From: an uncultured Clostridia bacterium
Lineage (GTDB): Bacteria; Bacillota; Clostridia; Oscillospirales; Oscillospiraceae
DNA: 64,000 bases
Direction of reading: 5' to 3'
Assembly (NCBI GenBank): GCA_945948535.1
Contig: CAMFBN010000003.1
Coordinates: forward strand, 1-64,000
Part shown: positions 26,109-34,955 of the stretch, in pieces
Position numbering within the stretch: position 1 is the stretch's first letter
Layout of the letters: each line of letters opens with the position of its first letter
Made by a program: the position numbers and the translations under genes
Notes under the pieces: model-generated
The model's input: only the letters and a program-made list of their open reading frames with translations
What the model was told of the DNA's origin: nothing
Databases searched by the model: none

Positions 26109-27165
26109 GGCTAATCTCCTTTCTGCCAATTCTGGCTTTGATTGCCTGAGGCGGTTCCACATGGGGTGCTCTGGAATCCAATAGCCAGGTTGCAGCCGAG
26201 TGGGTTTCACTGATTTGGAAGATAGGCGGTTCTTCTACGAAATCCGCTTCCAGGGCGTAGGCATTACGCACAGCGAAGGGGTCACCATGAGGAAGATTCA
26301 GCATATTGGGAGGAGTTCCGGGGATGGTATACAGACGCTGTGAAGAATCTGCATGGATATCTGGCATGCTGGCCATCAGACCCCAGGTGTAGGGGTGCCT
26401 AGGATCGTAGAATATGTCCTGCACCGTTCCCTTTTCCACAATCCGTCCGGCGTACATGACGGCCACATAATCCGCCACCTTGGCAACAACACCCAAATCA
26501 TGGGTAATGAACACCACGGAAATACCTGTTTTCTTCTGGATATCCTGAATCAACTCCAGGATTTTGGCCTGGATGGTCACATCCAATGCAGTAGTGGGCT
26601 CGTCGCAGATCAGGATATCCGGGTTGCAGGATATGGCAATGGCAATCACAACGCGTTGACGCATACCGCCGGAAAGCTGATGGGGATAGTTTTTCATCCG
26701 TTTTTGGGCATCGGTGATGCCGACCATTTTCAAAAGCGCAATGGCACGCTGATGTGCCTGGGCTTTTGTCAGCTTCAGGTGGTAAATCATTCCCTCCATA
26801 AGCTGCATTCCGATGGTCATGGTGGGATCCAGAGAGGTCATGGGGTCCTGGAATACCATGGCGATATGGGTTCCGTTGATCTTCCGGCGCATTTCCCGAC
26901 GGGAAAGCTTGCTTAAGTCAGTGGTATCCGTATCGTCTTCGGCACTGTGATAGAGAATGGAACCGGAGTCAATTCTCTGATTATTGCTCAAAATGCCCAT
27001 AACGGTTTTTACAGTGACGGATTTGCCTGAGCCGGATTCTCCCACGATGGCAAGGGTCTCCCCCCGATACAAATCCAAATCCACATGACGTACTGCCCGG
27101 AGCGGGCCTGCGCTGGTTTGGAAGCTGACACACAAATCCCGAATGGTCAAGGCTTTCTGTTTCAT
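26101..27165 (-). CDS. oppD: Peptide ABC transporter ATPase, OppD/DppD type
   Basis: The 354-residue ATPase has '[20 protein letters not shown]', '[19 protein letters not shown]', '[15 protein letters not shown]' and '[16 protein letters not shown]', followed by the OppD tail '[14 protein letters not shown]'. The tail in this family often holds Cys residues for an iron-sulfur cluster, which are not visible here. It forms a heterodimer with OppF at the inner face of the membrane. Confidence 0.9.
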   Translation of the reverse strand: MKQKALTIRDLCVSFQTSAGPLRAVRHVDLDLYRGETLAIVGESGSGKSVTVKTVMGILSNNQRIDSGSILYHSAEDDTDTTDLSKLSRREMRRKINGTHIAMVFQDPMTSLDPTMTIGMQLMEGMIYHLKLTKAQAHQRAIALLKMVGITDAQKRMKNYPHQLSGGMRQRVVIAIAISCNPDILICDEPTTALDVTIQAKILELIQDIQKKTGISVVFITHDLGVVAKVADYVAVMYAGRIVEKGTVQDIFYDPRHPYTWGLMASMPDIHADSSQRLYTIPGTPPNMLNLPHGDPFAVRNAYALEADFVEEPPIFQISETHSAATWLLDSRAPHVEPPQAIKARIGRKEISHG

Positions 27166-27168
27166 GGC

Positions 27169-28179
27169 TCACATCTCCTTCATCTTGGGATCAAAGGCAT
27201 CCCGCAGGCCATCGGCCATCAGATTAAAGCTCAGCATCAACATGGCCAGCACCACCACAGGGAACAGCACCAAGAATGGGTACATGGTCAGGGACTTGTA
27301 GCCGTCGCTGATCAACGAACCCAGACTGGCCAGAGGGGCCGGAATACCCAAACCAATAAAGGCAAGGAATGCCTCTGTAAAGATGGCATTGGGGATGGTC
27401 ATCATACACATGACGATGATCTGGCCGAACACATTGGGCAGAATCTCCTTGAAGATGATGGAAAAGGTGCTCTCACCCAGCGTTTTGGAGGCCAGCACGA
27501 ATTCCTGCTCCTTCAGACGAAGCATCTGGGCACGGCTCACACGGCACATACCAATCCACTCCGTAATCATCAGAGCAATGGTAATACTGGTCAGACCGGG
27601 CTTCATCACAACAATCAGCAGGGTAACGATCACAGTAGTGGGAATGGTGGAGAGAATTTCCGAAATCCGCTGGATAAGAAAATCAATTTTTCCGCCGAAA
27701 TAGCCCGAAATCAGTCCCAGGGACATACCCACAATGGTGTCAATCAAAATGGCAAGCAGGGCAACATATAAAGAGATCCGGGCACCTGTCCAGGTTCGGG
27801 CAAACATATCTCTGCCCAGGGTGTCTGTACCAAAGATGTGCGTCACATCCTGTATTCCTTTTTCTTCATACACATTGTAGCCTTCGTATTTGCCATTAAA
27901 AATGGGTGCATTGTCCCATCCGGCAATGTGGGGTGGCAGGTTCCGTTGGGTCATTTCCTGAGTGCGGTAGTCATAGCCGCTGATGCTTGGACCCAGGATA
28001 GCCAGAGCAATAATCATGACAATCATTACCAGGCCGAATACAGCACCCTTGTTTTTACAGAATCGCGCCACTGCATCCTTCCAAAAGCTTCGGGCATCAT
28101 ATACCTGATCTGTTCCTAAGTCGTGTTCTTTGGCCCATACAAAATGGGCATCGGTCAGTACCGTTTTTCCCTGACTCAT
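27169..28179 (-). CDS. oppC: Peptide ABC transporter permease, OppC/DppC type
   Basis: 336 residues with an N-terminal cytoplasmic part, a first membrane helix ('VFGLVMIVMIIALAILGPSI'), a periplasm-facing segment 'HIFGTDTLGRDMFARTWTGARISL' typical of OppC, and five further helices. The ATPase-coupling loop is 'EWIGMCRVSRAQMLRLKEQEF'. It overlaps oppB by 4 bases. Confidence 0.9.
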   Translation of the reverse strand: MSQGKTVLTDAHFVWAKEHDLGTDQVYDARSFWKDAVARFCKNKGAVFGLVMIVMIIALAILGPSISGYDYRTQEMTQRNLPPHIAGWDNAPIFNGKYEGYNVYEEKGIQDVTHIFGTDTLGRDMFARTWTGARISLYVALLAILIDTIVGMSLGLISGYFGGKIDFLIQRISEILSTIPTTVIVTLLIVVMKPGLTSITIALMITEWIGMCRVSRAQMLRLKEQEFVLASKTLGESTFSIIFKEILPNVFGQIIVMCMMTIPNAIFTEAFLAFIGLGIPAPLASLGSLISDGYKSLTMYPFLVLFPVVVLAMLMLSFNLMADGLRDAFDPKMKEM

Positions 28180-29117
28180 ACCTTCCGTTCCTCCTTTGCC
28201 AGCCGAATTCTGGGGTCAATGACACCATACAGGATATCTACTACAAGCATCATCAGAATAAAGGCAATGCTGTAAAAGAAAATTACTGCCAACACCACAT
28301 TGTAATCGTTAAACTGGATGGCAGTGACCAGCAGACTGCCCAAACCAGGAATCGCAAAAATTTGTTCCACCACCAGAGAACCGGTCATTAACTCCATGGT
28401 CAGAGGTGCCAGCACCGTGATAATGGGAATCAGGGTGTTGCGCAGAGCATGAACTCCAATGAGCCGACGAGTGGGGATGCCCTTGGCATCGGCTAATGTC
28501 ATGTAATCACTTCCCAACACTTCTACCATTTCCGTTCTCGCAAATCGAGCCACCGTGGCCATGGAGAACATACACATGGAGATGGTGGGCATGATAGTGG
28601 ACAGGAAGGGATGCGAGGTGGTATACAACAGTGGCAACCATTCCATTTTGAAACCGATGAAATAGCTCATGGCCAGAGCAAACACATAGGAGGGGAAGGA
28701 CACGCCGATGACGGAAACGAAGGTGGCGAAACTATCCGCGAAGCTATTGCGCTTAATGGCAGCCACGATTCCCAGAAAAATTCCAATGATTGTTCCTAGT
28801 ATCACGGCCTGTCCGCCAATTTGCAGAGAAACTGGCACACGAACCTTCAGGAGTTCCGAGATGGGCATGTTCTTCTGAATAACATAGGATACGCCGAAGT
28901 CACCACGGAGCATAGACTTTACATAGTTGAAATACTGGATATACAAGGGTTTGTCCAGACCGTATTTTGCCTCTAGGGCAGCACGCTGAACCTGAGTGAT
29001 TTTTTCGTCGTTAAAGGGGCTGCCAGGCATAGCCTGGAGCATGATAAATAGCAGAGTCAATATAAGAAAAGTGGTGACAACCGCCAAAAGAATACGCTTC
29101 GCGGTATATTTCAGCAC
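28176..29117 (-). CDS. oppB: Peptide ABC transporter permease, OppB/DppB type
   Basis: 313 residues, GTG start at 29117 with GGGAGG upstream. N-terminal helix, 'YGLDKPLYIQYFNYVKSMLRGDFGVSY' (the OppB signature segment), and six helices with the coupling loop 'EVLGSDYMTLADAKGIPTRR'. It forms the membrane channel with OppC. Confidence 0.9.
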   Translation of the reverse strand: MLKYTAKRILLAVVTTFLILTLLFIMLQAMPGSPFNDEKITQVQRAALEAKYGLDKPLYIQYFNYVKSMLRGDFGVSYVIQKNMPISELLKVRVPVSLQIGGQAVILGTIIGIFLGIVAAIKRNSFADSFATFVSVIGVSFPSYVFALAMSYFIGFKMEWLPLLYTTSHPFLSTIMPTISMCMFSMATVARFARTEMVEVLGSDYMTLADAKGIPTRRLIGVHALRNTLIPIITVLAPLTMELMTGSLVVEQIFAIPGLGSLLVTAIQFNDYNVVLAVIFFYSIAFILMMLVVDILYGVIDPRIRLAKEERKV

Positions 29118-29202
29118 GTTAACATCCTCCCTATTGGAATAATGATACTGCCGGGAAGCCGCCTCCTACACAGAATTGGCTGCCCAGCAGTTTCTTTGAT
29201 AT

Positions 29203-30867
29203 TTACTTTACGATATCAACGGATTTGTAGATGGTACCAACACCAACGGGGAAGAAGGAAATGCCGGTAATACCGGGACGAACCATGGCAGCTGTACCCT
29301 TCTGATAGACAGGCAGGATAACGGCATTGTCCATCACCAGCTTTTCGGCCTGCTTCAGAGCCTCCCAACGTGCGGCTGGATCATTGGCCAGCTCTCCATT
29401 GGCATCAGCGATGAGCTGATCGTACTCCGCATTGCTCCATTCGCCATAATTATAGGTGGAACCAGTAGTCCACATATCCAGATAGGTCATTGGATCAGCG
29501 TAGTCAGGGCCCCAACGGGTCAGACCCATCTCATAATTGCGCTTCTGCATCAGGTCAGTACGGCTCTTCTTGGGCTGTGCCTTCAGATCCAGATGGACAC
29601 CTGGCAGAGTGTTTTCGATCTCACTTTGCAGGAACTGCGCAATAGTGGGAGTAGCATCAGAATCATCGTAAATTAATTCAATGGTGACTTCGTCAACACC
29701 CAGTTCAGCTTTAGCCTTTTCCCAGTATTCCTGAGCCTTTGCTTTGTCAGTCTTCAGGTAGGTATCGGTGGTCTCACGGAAATCCTTACCATCAGGTCCG
29801 ATTGCTAGTTTGTTGGGGATGGCAAAGTTTGCGGGGATGGAGCCATCCTTTAGCAGCTCATTGCAGATGATTTCCTTATCATAGCTCAGAGCGATGGCCA
29901 TACGCAGGTTCAGATTTTCTAAGCCTGTAGACAACTCAGTACTGCTGGGATTCAGATTGGGGGACAGGTACCACAGGTAGCCTTCCTCAATCCGAGTGAA
30001 TCCTTCGTAATTCTGATAACGGGCTACCTGATCACCGGACAAACGTACATAGTCCAAATCACCGTTCTCATAAGCCAGCATGGTCTGCTGAGAGTCCTTA
30101 ATGATCTGGAAATTGATTTCATCCAGATACACATGTTCAGCATCGTAATAGGAATCATTCTTCTTCAACTGGTAGGTATTGCCGCCAACTTCCCAAGCGG
30201 ACATATAGAATGGACCGCAGCACAGCAGATTGTCTGCGCCCAATGCGTACTGGCTGCCTTTTTCAGTAGCATAGGCCTCGTTGATGGGGCAGAAGCTGGG
30301 GAAGGTCATCAGGTTGAGGAAATAGGTCACGGGATGGTCAATTTCCACCTTCAGGGTTTTGCTGTCCACAGCGTAAACGCCCAGCTCTTCAGGAGCCATT
30401 TCACCGCAGATAATGGGGGTGGCGTTCTTTACGGCTGCCACTTCCATCATGAAGCTGTACTCGGAAGCGTTCACGGGATCAACCAGACGTCTCCAGGCAA
30501 ACACAAAGTCATCTGCTGTGACGGGGGTGCCGTTCATCCAGTTCGCATTCTGGCGGATATGGAAAATGTATTCGGTGCCAGATTCGTTTACCTCGTAGCT
30601 TTCAGCCAGAGCATTGACGGGAGTGCCGTCAGGACCGGTATAGAACAGCGGCTCAATAATGGCTGAAATAACTTCCAGGCAATCAGCCTCGGTGGCAATG
30701 GTGGAGTCCATGTCGAACAACTCATTGGAGCGGCCTACATTCAGAATCTTTCGACCATCGTCTGATACGGTCTGATTCGCAACCGGGTCCGGACTGCTAC
30801 TTCCGCAGGCGGACAGAACAGTCACAACTATTGCCAAGGCAAGCAGGATAGATATCAATTTCTTCAT
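29203..30867 (-). CDS. oppA: Peptide-binding lipoprotein, OppA/DppA type (SBP family 5)
   Basis: 554 residues from ATG 30867 (AAAGGAG upstream); the longer track start is rejected. A lipoprotein signal ends in 'VLSAC', then the family 5 fold: 'AESYEVNESGTEYIFHIRQ', 'WMNGTPVTADDFVFAWRRLVDP' and 'TGSTYNYGEWSNAEYDQLI'. It captures peptides outside the cell for OppBCDF. A consensus promoter with an overlapping palindrome lies 68 bases upstream, so this is the first gene of the opp-dipeptidase operon. Confidence 0.9.
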   Translation of the reverse strand: MKKLISILLALAIVVTVLSACGSSSPDPVANQTVSDDGRKILNVGRSNELFDMDSTIATEADCLEVISAIIEPLFYTGPDGTPVNALAESYEVNESGTEYIFHIRQNANWMNGTPVTADDFVFAWRRLVDPVNASEYSFMMEVAAVKNATPIICGEMAPEELGVYAVDSKTLKVEIDHPVTYFLNLMTFPSFCPINEAYATEKGSQYALGADNLLCCGPFYMSAWEVGGNTYQLKKNDSYYDAEHVYLDEINFQIIKDSQQTMLAYENGDLDYVRLSGDQVARYQNYEGFTRIEEGYLWYLSPNLNPSSTELSTGLENLNLRMAIALSYDKEIICNELLKDGSIPANFAIPNKLAIGPDGKDFRETTDTYLKTDKAKAQEYWEKAKAELGVDEVTIELIYDDSDATPTIAQFLQSEIENTLPGVHLDLKAQPKKSRTDLMQKRNYEMGLTRWGPDYADPMTYLDMWTTGSTYNYGEWSNAEYDQLIADANGELANDPAARWEALKQAEKLVMDNAVILPVYQKGTAAMVRPGITGISFFPVGVGTIYKSVDIVK

Positions 30868-30934
30868 CTTGTTTCTCCTTTCAGCCCACTGCTGTGTATA
30901 AACGCATTTGTCTTTACTCGGTGGACTTGAAAGC

Positions 30935-30964
30935 ATTATACTGTTGACATTTTGGAATGTCAAC
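30935..30964 (-). promoter_or_regulatory. Consensus opp promoter overlapped by a 22-bp palindrome
   Basis: On the minus strand TTGACA and TATAAT match consensus perfectly with a 17-base spacer. GTTGACATT and AATGTCAAC form an inverted repeat (30943-30964) that covers the -35 and most of the spacer. A dimeric repressor bound there would block RNA polymerase. Confidence 0.75.
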
Positions 30965-30989
30965 GAATAGAAAGGAATGACCATTTTTG

Positions 30990-31460
30990 ATATAAAATCC
31001 TAGAATAATTACAATAAATCTTTACTTTTCTCAAAATCTAACAGATTTGTTCCGGAAATCTGCGATGATTTTCTTATTTCTATTTCGCTGTTTTCAAATT
31101 CCAAAAAATAATCAGCAAGATCACCATAGATGTATAGAATGAATTATTATAATAAACCAATTATTTCTGTATATTTTCTTCTGCTAATTAATCCATTATT
31201 GCGATATAATCTGGTATTTCGAAAACGAAATCTTTCAATTTACATAGTGTTTTTTGAAGAATAGAAAGAATGTAGAAATTTTATTGTCTACTCCGATATA
31301 GCCTGATATACCACTATCATATTATCCACAGCACGAAGACAAAAAGATGGTGCATTTACTATAATCCTAAAGTTTTACATTAGATATTTCTGGGCTATTT
31401 CTCAATTTTTCCTGCAATACGTGCGTTTCCTTTAGGTTTTCGCTCCCGCTACCATTGTGG
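30990..31460. other. AT-rich intergenic stretch without a gene
   Basis: About 470 bases of low GC between the opp promoter and the next promoter. No ORF, tRNA or strong hairpin is visible. The base composition differs sharply from the GC-rich neighbours. Short TGGTAT and ATACCA motifs occur (31210, 31303). Confidence 0.5.
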
Positions 31461-31466
31461 AGCAAT

Positions 31467-31494
31467 TTGACAGTGGTATGCAATATGCTATAAT
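31467..31494 (+). promoter_or_regulatory. Promoter of the BtpA-remnant/MATE transcript
   Basis: TTGACA and TATAAT, both perfect, are 16 bases apart. The motif TGGTAT occurs within the spacer and again just after the -10, similar to the GntR-type half sites near 20600-20810. Confidence 0.65.
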
Positions 31495-31533
31495 TTGGTA
31501 TAAAAAGTACGCGAAGTGAAAGGTGTCTTTCCC

Positions 31534-31746
31534 ATGCTTTGGTCAAAGGAACTGTTTGGCGTTAAAAAATCAATTATTGCCATGTTTCAACTGGTCGCAC
31601 CGCCCTGTGATATACTGTATCGTAGGGATAATGATATGATCCTTAGAGAATTGCATATGTGTCACCCGCATCAACGTATTCTCGGAAGATGTAAAGAAAA
31701 TCTGGTAGACGCGGTAAAGCGAAGCGAGGTGATTTCCCATGGCTAA
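31534..31746 (+). pseudogene. Remnant of a second BtpA-family gene
   Basis: From ATG 31534 the product starts 'MLWSKELFGVKKSIIAMFQL', closely matching 'MLWTEQLFHVKKPIIAMLHL' of the BtpA-like protein at 10963. After about 35 residues likeness fades, and the frame ends at residue 70, overlapping the MATE gene start. Only the first strand of the barrel remains, so it is a stub behind a strong promoter. Confidence 0.65.
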
Positions 31747-33106
31747 ACATCCACATAAAGTGATGCTGAAGGAGCTGTGGATTTTGGGTTCCCCTACCAT
31801 TGTGGAGCAGCTCCTGCAAACCATGGTGAGCTACGTGGATACTGCTATGGTTGGACAACTTGGTGCCCAAGCTAGTGCAGCTGTGGGTGTTACTACTACC
31901 GTAAACTGGCTGTTAAATGGTATGATCTTTGCCGCAAGTCTGGGGCTTTTGTCCTATATTGCCAGATTCACAGGGGCCGGAGATCAGGACAGTGCCCGGG
32001 AGGTTTCTGCCCAGGGCATCTGGGTGCTGCTGCTTCTGGGAATCCCGGAAAGTGTTCTAGCTCTGGCTATCAGTCCGGTTCTGCCTGTTTGGCTTGGAGC
32101 TTCACCAGAGATACGGCAAGATGCGTCCACCTACTTCTTCATCGTCTCCCTGGCCATGTTCTTCCGGTGTGCCATGATCGTTTTTGGCAATGTGCTCCGA
32201 GCAAACAAAGATAGCCGAACCCCCATGAAGGTGAATATCGGAATCAATTTTCTGAATATTGTACTCAACCAGCTTTTGATAGGCAGATCGGTGATGGTGC
32301 ATCTGCACACGCTCCAACTGACGATCCCTGGAATGGGGTTGGGGATCGCCGGTGCGGCTATTGCCACGGCAGTGAGCACCGGAATGGGGGGCTTTCTGCT
32401 TTTCGCGGCCGCCATGCGCAATTCAGATACCACCTTGATAGGACAGAAAATGTGTCCCAATGGTGAAATCCTTCGCAATGTATTCTCTGTGTCCCTCCCG
32501 CTGATGGGAGAACGCCTGGTCATTGGTAGTGGTTATGTTACGTTTACCTCCATTGTGGCAAGTCTGGGCACAGTAGCTACTGCAGCCCATACCATTGCAC
32601 TCCAGATAGAAGAGGCTTTCTATATCCCTGGCTATGGTATCCAAACTGCCGTTTCAACCCTTTCAGGTAATGCTTTGGGAGAACGGAATTTATCCAAGCT
32701 TTCCCAGGTGGTCAGAGCCAGTATGGACTTTGCAGTGTCCATCATGTCGCTTATGTCCCTCGGGTTATTGTGGAAGTCACCCTGGATAATGGCGATTTTT
32801 ACGAAGGATTCTCAGGTGATTGCCTTGGGAAGTAGTGTCCTAAGGATTGTGGCCGTTAGCGAACCAATCTTTGCTGCCTTAATCATCCTGGAGGGTACCT
32901 TTCACGGCATCGGTGTAACTAAGCAGCCCTTCCTAATTAGCCTGTTTACCATGTGGGGAATCCGAAACGGTTTGAGCTGGTGCCTGGTACATTGGCTCCA
33001 TGTGGGGCTTGAAGCCGTTTGGATTTGCATGGTTATGGATAATGTTACCCGCTGCCTTCTTCTAACGCTCTGGTATTACAGAGGAAAATGGAAAACACAC
33101 TGGTAA
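31739..33106 (+). CDS. MATE-family efflux transporter
   Basis: The 455-residue protein has 12 predicted helices in two similar halves: 'GSPTIVEQLLQTMVSYVDTAMVGQLGAQASAAVG' near the start and 'SLPLMGERLVIGSGYVTFTSIVASLGTVATAAHTIALQIE' at the second half. MATE proteins export cationic drugs or metabolites using Na+ or H+. GAGGTG lies 8 bases before ATG. It uses the promoter at 31467 through the BtpA stub. Confidence 0.87.
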   Translation: MAKHPHKVMLKELWILGSPTIVEQLLQTMVSYVDTAMVGQLGAQASAAVGVTTTVNWLLNGMIFAASLGLLSYIARFTGAGDQDSAREVSAQGIWVLLLLGIPESVLALAISPVLPVWLGASPEIRQDASTYFFIVSLAMFFRCAMIVFGNVLRANKDSRTPMKVNIGINFLNIVLNQLLIGRSVMVHLHTLQLTIPGMGLGIAGAAIATAVSTGMGGFLLFAAAMRNSDTTLIGQKMCPNGEILRNVFSVSLPLMGERLVIGSGYVTFTSIVASLGTVATAAHTIALQIEEAFYIPGYGIQTAVSTLSGNALGERNLSKLSQVVRASMDFAVSIMSLMSLGLLWKSPWIMAIFTKDSQVIALGSSVLRIVAVSEPIFAALIILEGTFHGIGVTKQPFLISLFTMWGIRNGLSWCLVHWLHVGLEAVWICMVMDNVTRCLLLTLWYYRGKWKTHW

Positions 33107-33128
33107 TCTGGTATTCAGCTATTCCAAA

Positions 33129-33539
33129 ATGCGATGTCTTGTCAGGGAAAACGTCTCGGAAAAGAAAATATGTGTATGTGATGCTGTGACTATACCCTTT
33201 ATCCTGGGCATCATCCGATCCAAAATATATTTCCCTTCCGGTCTATTGGAACCGAATATGGAATATGTGATTGCACATGACCAGAGCCATCTGCGCCGCA
33301 AAGAACATTGGTGGAAGCCGATGGCTTTCGTTCTTCTGTCTGTTTTCTGGTTCGATCCGCTTATGTGGATTGCCTACCCGTCGGATAAAAGGTATATACA
33401 AATCGGCCTGAGATCTGAAAGCAGGTCTCAGGACTGTAATATTAGGCACCCTTTTTGCGGCCATATATGTGTAGTTACTATATTTCTCAGCTATCAGATC
33501 TTTTTCCTAGGACGAGTCGGGGATCACCCCAAACTCTAA
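33129..33539 (+). pseudogene. Degraded M56 peptidase (BlaR1/MecR1-like) fragment
   Basis: A stretch of about 80 residues, 'IPFILGIIRSKIYFPSGL', 'YVIAHDQSHLRRKEHWWKP' and 'VFWFDPLMWIAY', matches the membrane-peptidase domain of BlaR1-type sensors. The zinc motif HExxH reads HDQSH, so the catalytic Glu is gone. Both ends of the gene are missing and the rest of the frame is unrelated. The fragment is non-functional. Confidence 0.65.
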
Positions 33540-33543
33540 AATG

Positions 33544-33578
33544 GGCGCAGGCAGAAAATCCTCTGTCTGCGCCTTTCT
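33544..33578 (+). terminator. Intrinsic terminator
   Basis: GGCGCAGGCAGA pairs with TCTGTCTGCGCC (one mismatch) and is followed by TTTCTTATTTT. Confidence 0.75.
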
Positions 33579-33585
33579 TATTTTC

Positions 33586-33648
33586 GACACCGTTCTACAA
33601 AATCCGTTGTCAAATAATGGCGGATTTTGCAGAGCGGTGTCTTTTTTG
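33586..33648 (+). terminator. Long hairpin with T run ahead of the integrative-element module
   Basis: A 21-bp stem (GACACCG...CAAAATCCG against CGGATTTTG...CGGTGTC) with one G-U pair and one mismatch closes a 14-nt loop and ends in six T. Length and quality exceed those of usual terminators, so a regulatory or element-end role is possible. Confidence 0.6.
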
Positions 33649-33798
33649 TTGCAAAAAACTCCAAAGTATTGCATAAATAGCTCTCTTATCTGTGATTTCT
33701 CCCCTTTATACAAAAAAGAAGCAGCGTTTTTGTTTAGAATTCGCGGTCCTCCTTCTGAGATTTGACATTTCTCAAATCTACATTTGGAGGTCTGCAAA

Positions 33799-34221
33799 AT
33801 GGCAGAAAAGGACAAGTACATAATCAAAGTGGAAGGGAAGCTGGTAGAAGTTACGCCAGATGTTTATTACGCCTATTTCCGCATGGAACGGCAGGAGCGT
33901 GGGCAGGAGGAAAAGAAGCAGCAACATGATGTAATTTCCTATGACGCCCTGGACAATTGTGAAACGGTGGGAATGGAAGCTATGCCGGATGTTTCGATTC
34001 CCAGCGTGGAGGAGGTGATTATGACCCGGGAAATCTACAAAAAGCTGCATCTTGCCGTAGATGCGCTGCCCAGGGAGGAACGGGATTTGATTCACGCAAT
34101 CTATTTTGAGGGTAAATCTGAGCGGGAATACGCGAGAATCCTCGGTATCAGCCAGAACAGCACACTCAAACGGCGCAGAAAAATTCTGTCGAAACTGAAG
34201 AAGTTTATGAACTTTCTGTGA
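33799..34221 (+). CDS. Sigma-70-like (region 4) protein of an integrative element
   Basis: 140 residues from ATG 33799 with TTGGAGGT upstream. N-terminal 'KYIIKVEGKLVEVTPDVYYAYFRMERQ' and C-terminal helix-turn-helix 'LPREERDLIHAIYFEGKSEREYARILGISQNSTLKRR' are typical of small sigma-like proteins encoded next to serine recombinases in clostridial elements. No region 2 is present, so it is probably a transcription activator of the element and not a full sigma factor. Confidence 0.75.
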   Translation: MAEKDKYIIKVEGKLVEVTPDVYYAYFRMERQERGQEEKKQQHDVISYDALDNCETVGMEAMPDVSIPSVEEVIMTREIYKKLHLAVDALPREERDLIHAIYFEGKSEREYARILGISQNSTLKRRRKILSKLKKFMNFL

Positions 34222-34241
34222 ACATTTTTGAAATTTGGCTA

Positions 34242-34640
34242 TCAGAAGGCCTCTGAAACTGGATAAGTAGTGAGGGGCATTTTTCTGAAGAATCCGGAAA
34301 CCTCTCGCGAACCTTATCAAGTGAATATCCAGAAACGGAAAAACATCCGCTGGTGTGCCCTGCAAAGGGCAAGCGACATTGGAGAAACGCGCGATGACCC
34401 ACCTGTGCAGAGGAATCTGCATCAATGCGGCAAGGAAGGTGGTTAGCGGGTCCGTTCGTCCAGAAAGCAGATCGTGGCCGATCTGTCTTGCGATGACAGC
34501 ACCAGCGTTGGTACTCCTGCCCAGCCACAGCTACACGCAATGGGGGCAGCTCGGAGAGATCCTCGGAGGGGTGAGATTCCCGTGACGCGCAGCCAAGCGC
34601 GGTTTCCGTTTCTGCCCTAGCCTGGGGAAGTAGTGTCAGG
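34242..34640 (+). ncRNA. Candidate large structured RNA between sigma-like and recombinase genes
   Basis: No frame here codes for a plausible protein, yet pairing is dense. Seen stems: TCAGA/TCTGA; GATAAG/CTTATC; TGCCCT-gcaa-AGGGCA and TGCAGA-ggaa-TCTGCA, both with GNRA loops; CAGATCG/CGATCTG; CTGCCC/GGGCAG; CGCGC/GCGCG; and a 9-bp long-range helix CAGAAACGG (34330-34338) with CCGTTTCTG (34606-34614). A terminator follows at 34681. I recall similar sequence in clostridial element modules but cannot name an RNA family. Confidence 0.6.
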
Positions 34641-34680
34641 AATACAGGCGATTTATTTCAAAGTCAAATTTCAGAAGGGA

Positions 34681-34723
34681 GCCGCCCTGCTGCGCCATCA
34701 TGGAAGCGGCAGGGCGGCTTTTC
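34681..34723 (+). terminator. Intrinsic terminator behind the structured RNA region
   Basis: GCCGCCCTGC and GCAGGGCGGC are exact complements around an 18-nt loop, followed by TTTTC. Confidence 0.8.
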
Positions 34724-34738
34724 ATATAGGAGAACAAA

Positions 34739-34882
34739 ATGAATACCAATGTGAATTACTGCAGTGTCATCATCCTGCTGCGCAAACTTGTGACATCAGG
34801 ACACTGCACGAAAAAAGAAGCCAGCAGAATAGCCGCCCGGATTGCGAAACAGACCGGGGCGGATATCATTCTTTCGATATAA
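34739..34882 (+). CDS. Small helical protein (SHOCT-like) of the element module
   Basis: 47 residues: 'IILLRKLVTSGHCTKKEASRI' then 'AARIAKQTGADIILSI'. The L-x-x-G-x-x-x-x-E-E/A-x pattern recalls SHOCT domains. It is too short for the ORF track but has AGGAGAACAAA before ATG, and similar short proteins precede serine recombinases in related elements. Function unknown. Confidence 0.55.
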   Translation: MNTNVNYCSVIILLRKLVTSGHCTKKEASRIAARIAKQTGADIILSI

Positions 34883-34955
34883 TTCTATTCAATTACCACT
34901 AGCTATTTCGAGAAAGGTGTGGTAATGTTTGTTGCTAATAAGAGGAGGTGAAACT

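Noticed and set aside
33799-34221. Full ECF sigma factor
   Set aside because: Only the region 4-like helix-turn-helix is present; region 2 is missing, so it was called a sigma-like element protein.
34242-34640. Group II intron or known large RNA class for the structured region
   Set aside because: No domain V-like hairpin or reverse transcriptase gene is visible, and I could not match the pattern with confidence to GOLLD, ROOL, HEARO or raiA; left as an unnamed candidate.
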